The notes beneath the pieces are model-generated. The model was not told where the DNA came from. It saw nothing but the letters and a program-made list of their open reading frames with translations, and made no database searches. A DNA stretch of 64,000 bases from Catenuloplanes niger (lineage in GTDB: Bacteria; Actinomycetota; Actinomycetes; Mycobacteriales; Micromonosporaceae), in the NCBI RefSeq assembly GCF_031458255.1, contig NZ_JAVDYC010000001.1:3047001-3111000 (forward strand). Reading direction: 5' to 3'. Made by a program: the position numbers and the translations under genes. Shown in pieces: positions 15,637 to 24,109 of this stretch. The stretch's first letter is position 1. Each line of letters begins with the position of its first letter.

Positions 15637-17057
15637 GACTGCGACGGCTGCTCCGGCCCGGGCTGTTCGGCAGGTTGCGCGCCCAGATGATGCTGCTGCT
15701 CATCGGCGGACTGCTCACCGTCGACGTCCTCGCGTACCTCGGCCTCCGGCTGATCCAGGCCGACGAGGTCGAGCAGACGCTCACCCACGCGGCGGCGCGG
15801 GTCGCGGCCCTGCCCGCCGGCCTCCCACCGGTCGACACCCGGCTGCTGAGCGCCCTGACCTTCACCGACCTCCACGTCGCGCTGATCGGCGGCGACGGGG
15901 AGGTGCTCGCGGACAGCGGCCCGATCTCGGCCACCGACCGGCCGTCCCCGGACGGACTGCGCACCGTGGTCCCGAGCCGGCCCGACGAGGCCGTCACCGT
16001 CACCGCCCCCGGCGGAACCGACTACCGCATGATCATGGTGCCCGCGCCGCCCGGCACGCTCGTCACCCGGCGCGACGGCGGGGCGGCCAAGGCCGTCGAC
16101 AGGGTCGCCATCGGCTATCCGCTGACCGCGCATCAGCGCACCGGCCGGCGCCTGGTCGTCCTCGAGCTGAGCTACGCGCTGCTCGTTCTCGGCGCGTGGA
16201 CGGTCCTGTCCAGCAGCTTCATCCGGGCCGGGCTGCGGCCGCTCCGGGAGATCTCCCGCTCGGCCGAGGCGATCGCCGACGGCAGCCGGACCGAACGGAT
16301 CGCCGCCGGCGCGGACGACCCGGAGCTGCGTCACCTGGTCGAGGCGCTCAACCACGCGTTCGACGCCCGGCGGCGCGACGAGGACCGCATGCGTGACTTC
16401 GTCGCCGACGCGTCCCACGAGCTGCGCACACCACTGGCCGCGGTACGCGGCTGGACCGACCTGTACCGCCAGGGCGCGCTGCGGAGCCGGCCCGACGTCG
16501 TCACCGCGATCGACACCATCTGGCAGGAGGCCAACCGGATGGAACAGCTGGTGGAGGACATGCTGACGCTGGCGCGGCTCGACGCCGAGATCACCGCACC
16601 GGCCGCCGCGGTGCCGGTGGCGTCCCTGCTGGCGGAGACCACCGCGACGGCGCGGCTGCTGCACCAGGACCACACGTACGCGCTCCGCCCGGGACCGCCG
16701 GGACTGACCGTGCAGGGTGACCCGGCCGCGCTCCGCCGCGCCCTGTCGAACCTGCTGGTGAACGCGGGCCGGCACACCCCCGCCGGCTGCACCGTCACCG
16801 TCTCGGCGGAGCACGCCGGGACGCACGTCGAGATCCGGGTCGAGGACGACGGTCCCGGCCTGTCCGCCGCGCAGCGGGAGGTGGCCTTCGACCGGTTCTG
16901 GCGGGACGACCGGTCGCGCGGGCGTCCCGGCGGCACCGGGCTCGGCCTGCCGATCAGCCGGTCCATCGCGCGGGCGGCCGGAGGTGACCTGCGGCTGGCG
17001 GAGTCATCCACCGGTGGGCTCGCCGCGGTGCTGGTCCTGCCGCCGGCCGGGGCGTGA
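15633..17057 (+). CDS. Sensor histidine kinase
   Basis: A 474-aa two-pass membrane kinase. The first membrane segment is near residues 18-38 (AQMMLLLIGGLLTVDVLAYLG). A periplasmic sensor of about 130 residues, a second segment near 180 (LVVLELSYALLVLGAWTVL) and a HAMP linker (LRPLREISRSAEAIADG) follow. The H-box is DFVADASHELRTPL with phospho-acceptor His262, then the N-box LSNLLVNAGRH, the G1 box DDGPGL and the G2 box GGTGLGLPI. GTG 15633 overlaps the regulator stop. It would phosphorylate the adjacent OmpR-type regulator; the signal is unknown. Confidence 0.92.
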   Translation: MRLRRLLRPGLFGRLRAQMMLLLIGGLLTVDVLAYLGLRLIQADEVEQTLTHAAARVAALPAGLPPVDTRLLSALTFTDLHVALIGGDGEVLADSGPISATDRPSPDGLRTVVPSRPDEAVTVTAPGGTDYRMIMVPAPPGTLVTRRDGGAAKAVDRVAIGYPLTAHQRTGRRLVVLELSYALLVLGAWTVLSSSFIRAGLRPLREISRSAEAIADGSRTERIAAGADDPELRHLVEALNHAFDARRRDEDRMRDFVADASHELRTPLAAVRGWTDLYRQGALRSRPDVVTAIDTIWQEANRMEQLVEDMLTLARLDAEITAPAAAVPVASLLAETTATARLLHQDHTYALRPGPPGLTVQGDPAALRRALSNLLVNAGRHTPAGCTVTVSAEHAGTHVEIRVEDDGPGLSAAQREVAFDRFWRDDRSRGRPGGTGLGLPISRSIARAAGGDLRLAESSTGGLAAVLVLPPAGA

Positions 17058-17126
17058 CGATCCCGTAGGCCGGGGCACCTCAGGGCACTCCGTGACCGGC
17101 CGATCACCTTCGCTAGGCTGATTTAC

Positions 17127-17762
17127 GTGCCTGAGCCCGTTCCCTCGCGCCTCGCGCGGCGCAAGCAGGAGACGCGCGCGGCGCTCATCGCGGCCGCCCA
17201 GCGTATCTACGCCGAACGCGGCACCACCGACGTCAGCATCCAGCAGATAACGGAAGCGGCCGACGTCGGCTTCGGGTCGTTCTACAACCACTTCACGTCC
17301 AAGGCCGACCTCTTCGACGCCGCGGTCGCGGAGGCGGTCGACGCCCACGCGGCACGGCTGTCGACGCTGCTCGCCGACATCGACGACCCGGCCGCGGTGT
17401 TCACCACCTCGCTGCGCATCACCGGGCGGACGGTGCGCACCCATCCGCTGACGGCCCGCATCATGACGCGTACCAACTCGGCCTGGTTGCTGCTCGCCGA
17501 GCGCGGCCACGCTCCGCGCGCACTCCAGGACATCTCCGCGGCGGTCGAGGCGGGCGTGTTCCGGATCGGTGACCCCGCCGTCGCGCTGGCCTGCACGGCC
17601 GGCTGCCTGATCGCCGCCATGCAGCTGTGCGGCCTCGACCCGGAGATGCCCGTCGACCGGATCATCGACGAGGCCGCGCTCAACGTCCTGCGCATGTTCC
17701 GCGTCGAGGAGGCGGAAGCGGAACGGCTGGTCGCCCTTCCGCTCCCGCCCGTGACCACCTGA
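17127..17762 (+). CDS. TetR-family transcriptional regulator
   Basis: A 211-aa repressor-type protein. The N-terminal helix-turn-helix region (ETRAALIAAAQRIYAERGTTDVSIQQI, then VGFGSFYNHFTSKADLFDAAV) is clear, and the C-terminal ligand domain is family-variable. GTG 17127 is the start. It lies about 70 nt after the histidine kinase in the same direction, so it may be read through from that operon. It could co-regulate the MMPL/YhgE exporter, but no operator is evident nearby. Confidence 0.88.
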   Translation: MPEPVPSRLARRKQETRAALIAAAQRIYAERGTTDVSIQQITEAADVGFGSFYNHFTSKADLFDAAVAEAVDAHAARLSTLLADIDDPAAVFTTSLRITGRTVRTHPLTARIMTRTNSAWLLLAERGHAPRALQDISAAVEAGVFRIGDPAVALACTAGCLIAAMQLCGLDPEMPVDRIIDEAALNVLRMFRVEEAEAERLVALPLPPVTT

Positions 17763-17787
17763 CGGTCGCGAGGCCGCCGGCCGGCGA

Positions 17788-18306
17788 TCAGCGATAGAGG
17801 TCCGCCTGGCCGTTCGACGCGTTCACGCCACCGTCGACGGCGATGTGCGCGCCGTTGACGTACGACGCGCCGGGCCCGGCGAGGAACGCGACGACGGCGG
17901 CCACCTCGGCCGGGTCGCCGGGCCGGCCCATCGGCACCCGGTCGTCGTACCTGATGCGCAGCGGCGTCCCGTCGGCGAGCAGCCGGCGGGCGTACTCGTG
18001 GCTGGTGGTGCTGCCCGGGTGGACCGCGTTGACGCGGATGTCCCGGCCGTGGTCGAGCGCCATCGCGTTGGTCAGCTTCGTCACCGCGCCCTTGGTGGCG
18101 TTGTAGGCGGCCTGTGTCCAGTCGCCACGCACGGCACCGACGGACCCGATGTTGACGATGCAGCCGCGGGCCGCCCGCAGGTGTGGCAGCGCGGCCCGGG
18201 AGGCGAAGAAGACACCGTCCACGTCGACGCTCATCATCGCGCGGTAGACCTCCGCCGGCCTCGAGGTCGCCGACGTCACGGCCACCCGGCCGCCACGGTC
18301 GTTCAT
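17788..18306 (-). pseudogene. SDR oxidoreductase with in-frame N-terminal deletion
   Basis: 172 aa instead of about 250. The C-terminal two thirds of a short-chain dehydrogenase are intact: VDVDGVFFASRAALPHL, IVNIGSVGAV, the catalytic YNATKG, VNAVHPGSTTS and the end motif VNGAHIAVDGGVNAS. The first residues (NDRGGRVAVTSATS) look like the beginning of the Rossmann strand. They run directly into RPAEVYRAMMSVDVDG. The cofactor loop G-x-x-x-G-x-G and the NNAG motif are therefore missing, with about 80-90 residues lost without breaking the frame. Start ATG 18306 keeps a good GGAGG site 5 nt upstream, so it may still be translated, but cofactor binding should be lost. Confidence 0.75.
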
Positions 18307-18333
18307 GACGTCCTCCGATCGGTCGCCGATTCG

Positions 18334-18927
18334 TCAGGAGTTGCCGCTCGCCGCGGGTGCGCAGACCGGCCGGACCGCCTCGCGCAGCGCGCTCTCGTGC
18401 AGCGCGTCGAGGTGATACCGGTGGTCCGCGGAGATCGCGGCGAAGGCCAGCGAGACGGCGCATCGGGCACCCGGCCCGCGCACGTCCTCGGTGGCCGCCA
18501 ACTGGCCGATGAACTCGATCGTGATCCGGTCCAGCTGCGGCCGGACCTCGGTGGCCAGGTCGGGGCGCTCGGTGGGTGCCTGTTCCGGGTGCGCGGTCCA
18601 GCGGTCGAACAGCCCCCGCTGGACGACCTTGCTGGCCTCGATCTGCGCCCGGAAGAAGGCGACGGTCTCGCGCGCGTCGATGCCGTTCTCGACCGCGAGC
18701 GCCGCCGCCTGGTCCAGCACCGCCTGCTCGCGCACCGGGTCCTCGATCGGCGCGGTGGTGCCGAACTTGGCCGCCGCCACCTTGTCCCCGATCAGGATGC
18801 GCTCGGCGACCAGGCCGACCAGGCCGGTCAGCTCCCGGCCCACCACCGGGTGGTGCGCCGGGCTCGCCGAACCGGCGGCCAGTACACCGGTGAGAAGCGC
18901 GGCACCGATACCCCACATTGTGCCCAT
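18334..18927 (-). CDS. Secreted chorismate mutase, AroQ-gamma type
   Basis: A 197-aa all-helical protein with an N-terminal signal peptide (GIGAALLTGVLAAGSASPA). Chorismate to prephenate is the expected reaction. Supporting motifs are LVAERILIGDKVAAAKF, PIEDPVREQAVLDQAAALAVENGID (the R-E-x-x-V-L active-site helix) and FFRAQIEASKVVQRGL. The length and two-cysteine C-terminal region match exported actinobacterial chorismate mutases such as the M. tuberculosis Rv1885c type. It lies in a minus-strand run between a deleted SDR and a hemerythrin-like protein. Periplasmic or extracellular chorismate mutase has no settled role outside pathogens. Confidence 0.85.
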   Translation of the reverse strand: MGTMWGIGAALLTGVLAAGSASPAHHPVVGRELTGLVGLVAERILIGDKVAAAKFGTTAPIEDPVREQAVLDQAAALAVENGIDARETVAFFRAQIEASKVVQRGLFDRWTAHPEQAPTERPDLATEVRPQLDRITIEFIGQLAATEDVRGPGARCAVSLAFAAISADHRYHLDALHESALREAVRPVCAPAASGNS

Positions 18928-18976
18928 GGACAGATTCGTACCTTTCTTCGTGATCTGAGGTGGTCGTGTCCGGCGG

Positions 18977-19639
18977 TCAGGCGGTGGCCGCCGTCCCGCC
19001 GTCCCGCAGCCGGCCGAGGTAGGCCAGATACGCGTCGCGGCCGGGCCCGTTCACGGACTCGACGGCATCCGGTGGCAGCGCCGCGAGAAACTCGCTCCAC
19101 TCCTCGTCGGAGGCGTCCTCCCGCATGGCGTTGACGAAGAGCAACCACACGTCGACGCCCATGGCCCGCATCGCGGCGACACCGAGCTCGTTCCACTCGG
19201 GCTGCTCGATGAGTGCGGCGCACAGCGGCAACGCCCGCTTCTCCTCGTGGTCGAGGTGGCCGCCCATGGTGATCAGGAAGCCGTCCATCGCCTCGATCAG
19301 CCGCAGCCCGTCCGGCACGGCCGCCGACGTCCGCCACCGCGGCAGCGCCGCACCGATCGCGTCGATCTGGCGGGCGAGCGTGTCGTGCTCGGCGTTCATC
19401 GCGTCGACCAGCTCGACGTCGGCAGCCGGCACCCGCGCGCGCAGCCTCGGCCAGAGCAGCTCGTCCTCGGTCTCGTGGTGGTGGTGCAGGACGTCGAGCA
19501 TCATCGCCAGGTGATCCGCCACCACGGCGGCGCGGCGCACGTCGCCCTCGGCCACCCGCCGGACGTAGCTCGGCACCGCGCCCAGCTCACGACGAAAGAC
19601 CCGGTGGACCAGCACCATGTCGTGGACCTCGCAGCTCAT
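18977..19639 (-). CDS. Hemerythrin-like (HHE) domain protein
   Basis: A 220-aa protein with the four-helix metal-ligand pattern of HHE domains: VHDMVLVHRVFRRE near the start, then LHHHHETEDELLWPRL, NAEHDTLARQID and GGHLDHEEKRALPL. The di-iron site would bind oxygen, nitric oxide or sense redox state. Start ATG 19639 (MSCEVHDM) is chosen because AAAGGAAAG lies 6 nt upstream; a longer frame to 19720 has no such site. It reads in the same direction as the chorismate mutase, 49 nt upstream of it. Confidence 0.85.
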   Translation of the reverse strand: MSCEVHDMVLVHRVFRRELGAVPSYVRRVAEGDVRRAAVVADHLAMMLDVLHHHHETEDELLWPRLRARVPAADVELVDAMNAEHDTLARQIDAIGAALPRWRTSAAVPDGLRLIEAMDGFLITMGGHLDHEEKRALPLCAALIEQPEWNELGVAAMRAMGVDVWLLFVNAMREDASDEEWSEFLAALPPDAVESVNGPGRDAYLAYLGRLRDGGTAATA

Positions 19640-19757
19640 CGGCTTTCCTTTCACACTCAGCTTCGGGCGGACGCGCCCCCGGACGTCCGCCCCGAACGGA
19701 CATGCCGCGCGAACCGTCACGTATCAGCGAGTCAAGCACCGGCCAGGGCGATGATCA

Positions 19758-20654
19758 TCAGGCTGTTTCGTTACGATCCGTGAGGGTCAATTCCTGCACC
19801 AGGCCGGCCGTGGCGGCGACCACCCGCCGGAACGCCCGCACCGCCGGCCGGGTGTCCCCCGCCCGGGTCGCGATCCCCACGTGGCACGCGGCACCCTCGG
19901 CCGACACGTACCGCACGTCGGGACGGGGGAAGAAGCGCTCCGCGGTGGCACAGAGCACGGCGAGCGCGCCGGTCGTCGCCACCGTCGCCGGAATGGACTC
20001 CGGGCGGACCGCCCACGCCGATCGGGGATGCCCCGCCGCCGCGGGACCGAGCCAGTCGACGAGCGCGTCACTGTGCGCGACCATCGGCACCCACTCCCGC
20101 CCCTCGAGGTCGGACGTGGTGAGGAAAGCGGCCTCGGCCAGCTCCGACCAGGCCGGCACCAGAACCTTGCGAGGTGCCTCCTTCACGATGTCCACGACGA
20201 GGCCGTCGGCCGGTCCGGCGTAGAACACGATCGCCGCGTCCACCTCGCCGGACTGCACCATCGGGTACTGGTTGAGGAAGTCGAGATCGCGGTGGACCAG
20301 CCGGATGCCGGGACACTGCGCGCGGAGCGCCGCGCGCACCGGCGCCCACAGCTCGGCCAGCCCGCACCCGAAGACGCCCAGCACCAGCGTGTGCTCGCCG
20401 GGGTCCGGCGCTTCCTGGGCGAGCCAGTTCAGGCGATCGAGGGCGTCGCGCGCCCGGACCAGGAACAGCTCGCCTCGCGGCGTCACCGACACCCGTCGCG
20501 ACGTGCGCGCGAAGATGGCGTACCCGAGCTGATGTTCCAGCTGCTTGACGCGCTGCCCGAACGGCTGCGCGGAGATGAAGTGCCGCTGGGCGGCCCGGCG
20601 GAAGTGCAGCTCCTCGGCCAGGGTGACGGCGTAGCGCAACGCCGTCAGGTCCAT
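19758..20654 (-). CDS. LysR-family transcriptional regulator
   Basis: A 298-aa regulator. The N-terminal winged helix is MDLTALRYAVTLAEELHFRRAAQRHFISAQPFGQRVKQLE, and the C-terminal periplasmic-binding-like effector domain follows from about residue 90. ATG 20654 is chosen at the family N-terminus. The gene upstream is tRNA-Ala in the same direction and the gene downstream is the hemerythrin-like protein, so its target cannot be told from context. Confidence 0.88.
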   Translation of the reverse strand: MDLTALRYAVTLAEELHFRRAAQRHFISAQPFGQRVKQLEHQLGYAIFARTSRRVSVTPRGELFLVRARDALDRLNWLAQEAPDPGEHTLVLGVFGCGLAELWAPVRAALRAQCPGIRLVHRDLDFLNQYPMVQSGEVDAAIVFYAGPADGLVVDIVKEAPRKVLVPAWSELAEAAFLTTSDLEGREWVPMVAHSDALVDWLGPAAAGHPRSAWAVRPESIPATVATTGALAVLCATAERFFPRPDVRYVSAEGAACHVGIATRAGDTRPAVRAFRRVVAATAGLVQELTLTDRNETA

Positions 20655-20837
20655 GACTGCCCCGCGGTCGAGGCCGGCGGCCGGCACTGCCCGGGGTGGC
20701 GGAACGACGTGGTCACGGCCTCAGCCAAACGCACGAAGCTTCCCGTTCGGCGTCGCCGGAGCTGAGGTTCGCCTGAAGATCACCGGAGAAGGCGGCTCCC
20801 GAATCGGCATTCGGCGTTCCGGCCCCGCACAGACAGA

Positions 20838-20868
20838 AGTCCCACCGTCCTGATCGGACGGTGGGACT
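20838..20868. terminator. Terminator downstream of tRNA-Ala
   Basis: Perfect 13-bp stem AGTCCCACCGTCC / GGACGGTGGGACT with a 5-nt loop, 20 nt beyond the 3' end of the tRNA on the minus strand. Confidence 0.8.
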
Positions 20869-20888
20869 CGGTGTCTACTGCTCAAGGG

Positions 20889-20961
20889 TGGAGCTGAGGG
20901 GACTCGAACCCCTGACCCCCACACTGCCAGTGTGGTGCGCTACCAGCTGCGCCACAGCCCC
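20889..20961 (-). tRNA. tRNA-Ala (anticodon GGC)
   Basis: On the minus strand a complete cloverleaf reads GGGGCTG (acceptor), then a D-arm with GCGCAGCTGGTAGCGC, the anticodon arm CCACA-CTGGCAG-TGTGG with anticodon GGC, and the T-arm AGGGGTTCGAGTCCCCT. It ends CAGCTCC plus discriminator A. CCA is not encoded. It decodes GCC/GCU alanine codons. Confidence 0.95.
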
Positions 20962-20979
20962 TTGCCGTACTGAAACTCT

Positions 20980-21011
20980 GCCTTGCTGACCTGCTGCCTT
21001 GCTGACCTGCT
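20980..21011. repeat. Two tandem 16-bp repeats
   Basis: GCCTTGCTGACCTGCT occurs twice back to back upstream of the tRNA-Ala gene, followed by a decayed third piece (CACTTGCTTGA). It lies in the region expected to hold the tRNA promoter. Confidence 0.85.
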
Positions 21012-21089
21012 CACTTGCTTGATCGTGTCCGGTTCACCCGGGCACGGCAGCAATATTACACACCTCCGGGACCACCTTGGCGGAGGGGG

Positions 21090-21644
21090 TCAGTTGAGGG
21101 TGGGGTCGGCGGGGAAGTGGGCGACGGCGGCCATGATGCCGCCCTGGCGCTTCAGGACCATGCCCCACAGGTCGTCGGGGCGGGAGACGAAGGCGTCGCC
21201 GGGGAGCGCGTCGAAGACGAACCAGGAACCCGAGGAGATCTCCTCCTCCAGCTGGCCGGGGGACCAACCCGAGTAGCCGGCGAAGACGCGCAGGCCGGAC
21301 AGGTTGTCGCCGAGCGACTCCGGGTCGGCGGAGAGGTCGACGGTGCCGACGCCGCCGGAGACCGGGTGGAAGCCGGCGGGGCGCTTCACCGACGGGCGGG
21401 TGCGGGCCAGGCAGATGGCGGACTCGGGGGCGACCGGGCCGCCCTCGAAGAGCACGGCGGGGTCGCCGGCGAGGCTGCCCCACTTGCCGAGGACCTCGGC
21501 GACCGGGACCTCGGTGGCGCGGTTGAGCACGACGCCGAGCGCGCCGCCGGTCTCGTGCGCGACGAGCAGCACGACCGTACGGTCGAAGTTCGGGTCCTTG
21601 AGCGATGGCGTCGCGACCAGGAGCCGGCCGGTCATCGACTCCAT
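21090..21644 (-). CDS. yqgE: YqgE/AlgH family protein
   Basis: A 184-aa protein of the conserved UPF0301 family (YqgE/AlgH). Typical segments are MTGRLLVATPSLKDPNFDRTVVLL, GALGVVLNRAT, LFEGGPVAPE and GYSGWSPGQLEEE. The biochemical role is not settled in the family. ATG 21644 has GGAGG 8 nt upstream. The gene stands alone on the minus strand. Confidence 0.9.
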   Translation of the reverse strand: MESMTGRLLVATPSLKDPNFDRTVVLLVAHETGGALGVVLNRATEVPVAEVLGKWGSLAGDPAVLFEGGPVAPESAICLARTRPSVKRPAGFHPVSGGVGTVDLSADPESLGDNLSGLRVFAGYSGWSPGQLEEEISSGSWFVFDALPGDAFVSRPDDLWGMVLKRQGGIMAAVAHFPADPTLN

Positions 21645-21796
21645 CGACCGGCCTCCGATGCGCTGACCTTCAGGATGCACGCGACCCCCGTTCCACAGGT
21701 CCAGGCACGGCAAGGGGCCCGAGGCCGACCTTGCGCGCAGTCAACGCCATGACTCGCACGATAGCTTGCGTCGCAGCCCGCCGATAAGGTCTGCAC

Positions 21797-21895
21797 GTGA
21801 GTGAGCACAACGATTACCCGACAGAGCCGGGGAAGATCGACGTGCGCGATCACGGCGTAGCGCGGCCGTCACGCTGCCGTCATAAAAAGCCATAA
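21797..21895 (+). CDS. Candidate leaderless small ORF (32 aa)
   Basis: GTG 21797 opens a 33-codon frame (MSEHNDYPTEPGKIDVRDHG and so on, ending RCRHKKP) closed by TAA. A TAAGGT hexamer at 21785-21790 lies 6 nt before the GTG, and TTGCGT lies about 15-17 nt upstream of that. This is the arrangement of actinomycete leaderless genes. The protein is hydrophilic with no known domain. It may be a real small protein, or the surviving start of a gene whose 3' part was lost. It is the only coding candidate between the YqgE start and the lipoprotein at 22041. Confidence 0.4.
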   Translation: MSEHNDYPTEPGKIDVRDHGVARPSRCRHKKP

Positions 21896-22040
21896 AAAAG
21901 CTTATCTGCCCGCTGCCGTACGCCGCACCGTCCGCGCGCTCCGCCGGGCACCGGCCGACCGCGGGTCCGAGAGGGCGGGGACGGAAGCCCGTCACCCGGG
22001 AAGGCAGGAACCGCGGCGGCGGGCGGCTCGTCATACCGGT

Positions 22041-22991
22041 ATGCGCCGTTTGCCGTACCTGGGGATTCTTGTCGTTCTGCCGCTCGCCGCGTGTGCCGCG
22101 CCGGGTGCGGCACCGTCCGCCGGGGCGCCCTCCGGCAGTCCGTCGGAGACGTTCACGACCCGGGCCGAGGCGGTGGCCGCGGTCTGGCCGGCCGTGGCGG
22201 CCGCGACGCCGGCGTGGCGGACCGGTTTCGTACCGCTGCAGGATCCGCTGATCGCCCCGGCGGGGCTCAGTGACGAGCAGCGGCAGGCGTTCGACGCCGG
22301 CTGGTTCACGCTGGAGGGCTCGCTGCCGACGGCCGCCGGGTCCGGCGAGGTCGCCTACGCCGCGGGTGCGGAGCAGGCACCGCTGCTGAGCGCAGCCGAC
22401 GCGTTCGCGCTGATCGACCGCGGTGACCCGCCGCCCTGCGAGCCCGGCACCGGGAAACGACCGGGCGGCGCGCCGTCCGCGCCGGCGGCGGGCCAGCCCG
22501 GTCCCGACTCGCCGGTCAGCGCGGACGACGCCGCCTGCACCAGGCTGCCGGTGACCGGAGCCACGCTGGGCACGGTGCCGTTGCGCACCAGTCGCGGCGA
22601 CGCGACCGTACCGGCGTGGTTGTTCGCGGTTCGTGGGGTTCCGTCCCCGATCGCGCGGGTCGCGGTGGCGTCGACCGCGCCGGTCCCGTCGCCGTCGCTG
22701 GCCCCGCCGAGCACCGGCGCCGACACGTTGAAGGCCACGCAGAGCGTCGCGCGTGTCGCCGGCACCGCGATCGACCTGCGGCTCGGCGTCGGCGCGTGCG
22801 ACGAGCAGATCACGCCGCTGGTCCACGAGACCGAAACCGTGATCGTGGTCGGTGGCACCGCGGTGTCCACCGCCGAGATGTGCACCGAGCAGCTCGTCAT
22901 CCATCCGGCCACGGTCACGCTCGCGGCACCGGCCGGGGACCGCCCGATCCTCGACGCGCTGACCGGCCAGGTGCTGCTGCTGAGGCCCTGA
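22041..22991 (+). CDS. Putative secreted lipoprotein, unknown function
   Basis: A 316-aa protein with an N-terminal lipoprotein signal (LPYLGILVVLPLAACAAPG, lipobox LAAC). A low-complexity Ala/Pro/Ser linker follows, and then a mostly beta mature domain with two internal Pro-rich linkers (about 140-165 and 210-230). No enzymatic motif is recognisable. Four cysteines in the mature part (such as PPCEPG, DAACTR, VGACDEQ, AEMCTEQ) could form disulfides outside the membrane. It is convergent with the HHE-like gene, with stop codons 2 nt apart. Confidence 0.75.
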   Translation: MRRLPYLGILVVLPLAACAAPGAAPSAGAPSGSPSETFTTRAEAVAAVWPAVAAATPAWRTGFVPLQDPLIAPAGLSDEQRQAFDAGWFTLEGSLPTAAGSGEVAYAAGAEQAPLLSAADAFALIDRGDPPPCEPGTGKRPGGAPSAPAAGQPGPDSPVSADDAACTRLPVTGATLGTVPLRTSRGDATVPAWLFAVRGVPSPIARVAVASTAPVPSPSLAPPSTGADTLKATQSVARVAGTAIDLRLGVGACDEQITPLVHETETVIVVGGTAVSTAEMCTEQLVIHPATVTLAAPAGDRPILDALTGQVLLLRP

Positions 22992-22993
22992 CG

Positions 22994-23431
22994 TCAGTCG
23001 GAGCCGCCGATGTCGGTCTGGTACGCCTCCAGCACCAGGTCGGCGCCGCGCTGACGGTGGGCGAAGAGCTCGTGGACGAGCAGCCGGGCCCAGGCGCGGA
23101 TCTCGTCGGTGCCGGGCCGGTCCGCGTCGACGTGCTCCTGCAGCGCGCGGATCCGGTCCAGCACGGCCGCGTGCTCGCGGACCAGGCCGTCGACGCCGGA
23201 GGCGAGCCGCGGGGAGTTGTCGACGAGCGCGGCGTAGTGGCCGGCCGGACCCTCGGTGGCCTGCATGTGCTCGTCGAACGCGCCGCGCAGGCCGCGCAGT
23301 TGGGACGCGACGTGCTCGCGCCAGGCGGGGCCGTCGTGCGCGGGATCGGCGATCGCCCGCGCCAGCTCGTGCGTACCGTTCAGCAGCGGGTGCCAGCCCG
23401 TCGCCGTCTCTTCGCCGAACCCGGTCACCAT
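22994..23431 (-). CDS. HHE/hemerythrin-like helical protein
   Basis: A 145-aa helical protein with histidine/acid pairs in the order expected for a small hemerythrin-like fold: GTHELARAIAD, FDEHMQATEG, LVREHAAVLDRI and HELFAHRQRGADL. Ligand spacing is looser than in the copy at 19 kb, so metal binding is uncertain. ATG 23431 (MVTGFGEE) follows a GGGGG site at 7-nt spacing; a longer frame to 23524 has no support. Confidence 0.65.
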   Translation of the reverse strand: MVTGFGEETATGWHPLLNGTHELARAIADPAHDGPAWREHVASQLRGLRGAFDEHMQATEGPAGHYAALVDNSPRLASGVDGLVREHAAVLDRIRALQEHVDADRPGTDEIRAWARLLVHELFAHRQRGADLVLEAYQTDIGGSD

Positions 23432-23584
23432 CGCCGCACCCCCTGGTCGGTCACGCATCAGCCCATGACTCGATGGTGCGGGACCCGGGAACGCCTGTCC
23501 AGGATCACCATCCTGGGTGGTCACAGGCGTCCCACCGGCCCCGGTGGCCCCAGTGGTCCCGGCCGGGCCGGCGCTTCCGGGCGG

Positions 23585-24109
23585 TCAGGCCGCGTCGCGG
23601 AGCGGGGGCGCGGCGAGCTGCCGGAAGCGGCTGCCGTGGAAGACGAGCGGCGCCACGTCCGGGTCCGCGCGGAGCGTGTGCACGCGCAGCAGCACGATGT
23701 CGTGGTCACCGGCCGGCACCTGGCGCTCGACCGTGCAGTCCAGCCACGCGGCGGCGCCGCCGAGGAAGACCGCGCCGCCCGGGCCGGACTCCCAGGCCAC
23801 GCCCGCGAACCGGTCGCCGGTGCGGGAGGCGATCTGCCGGGCCAGCGCGTCGTGGCCCTCGCCGAGCACGCTCACGCCGAGCCGGCCGAGGTCGCGTAGC
23901 CGCGGCCAGGTGGTGGACGTGTGCTGCACGCAGACGGAGACGAGCGGCGGGCTCATCGACACGGACGTGAACGAGCTGGCGGCGAGCCCGGCCGGGACGC
24001 CGTCGACCAGCGCGCAGACCGCGGTGACACCGCTGGGGAAGCAGCCGTAGGCCGCACGGAGCACGGCCGGGTCGTCGCCGACGGGACGAAGCTCGACCAC
24101 GGTGATCAC
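23585..24109 (-). CDS. Flavin reductase-like (FMN-binding split barrel) protein
   Basis: A 174-aa protein of the flavin reductase domain family that supplies reduced FMN to partner monooxygenases. Motifs are FPSGVTAVCALVDGVPAGLAASSFTSVSMSPPLVSVCV, GVSVLGEGHDALARQIASR and WLDCTVERQVPAGDHDIVLLRV. The GTG start at 24109 overlaps the stop of the upstream NADPH-FMN reductase gene (GTGA). The two form an operon. No monooxygenase partner lies immediately adjacent. Confidence 0.85.
   Translation of the reverse strand: MITVVELRPVGDDPAVLRAAYGCFPSGVTAVCALVDGVPAGLAASSFTSVSMSPPLVSVCVQHTSTTWPRLRDLGRLGVSVLGEGHDALARQIASRTGDRFAGVAWESGPGGAVFLGGAAAWLDCTVERQVPAGDHDIVLLRVHTLRADPDVAPLVFHGSRFRQLAAPPLRDAA

Noticed and set aside
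20889-20961. tRNA-Ala as an integration site
   Set aside because: No second copy of its 3' end and no integrase gene were found near it; the neighbouring genes have ordinary composition.
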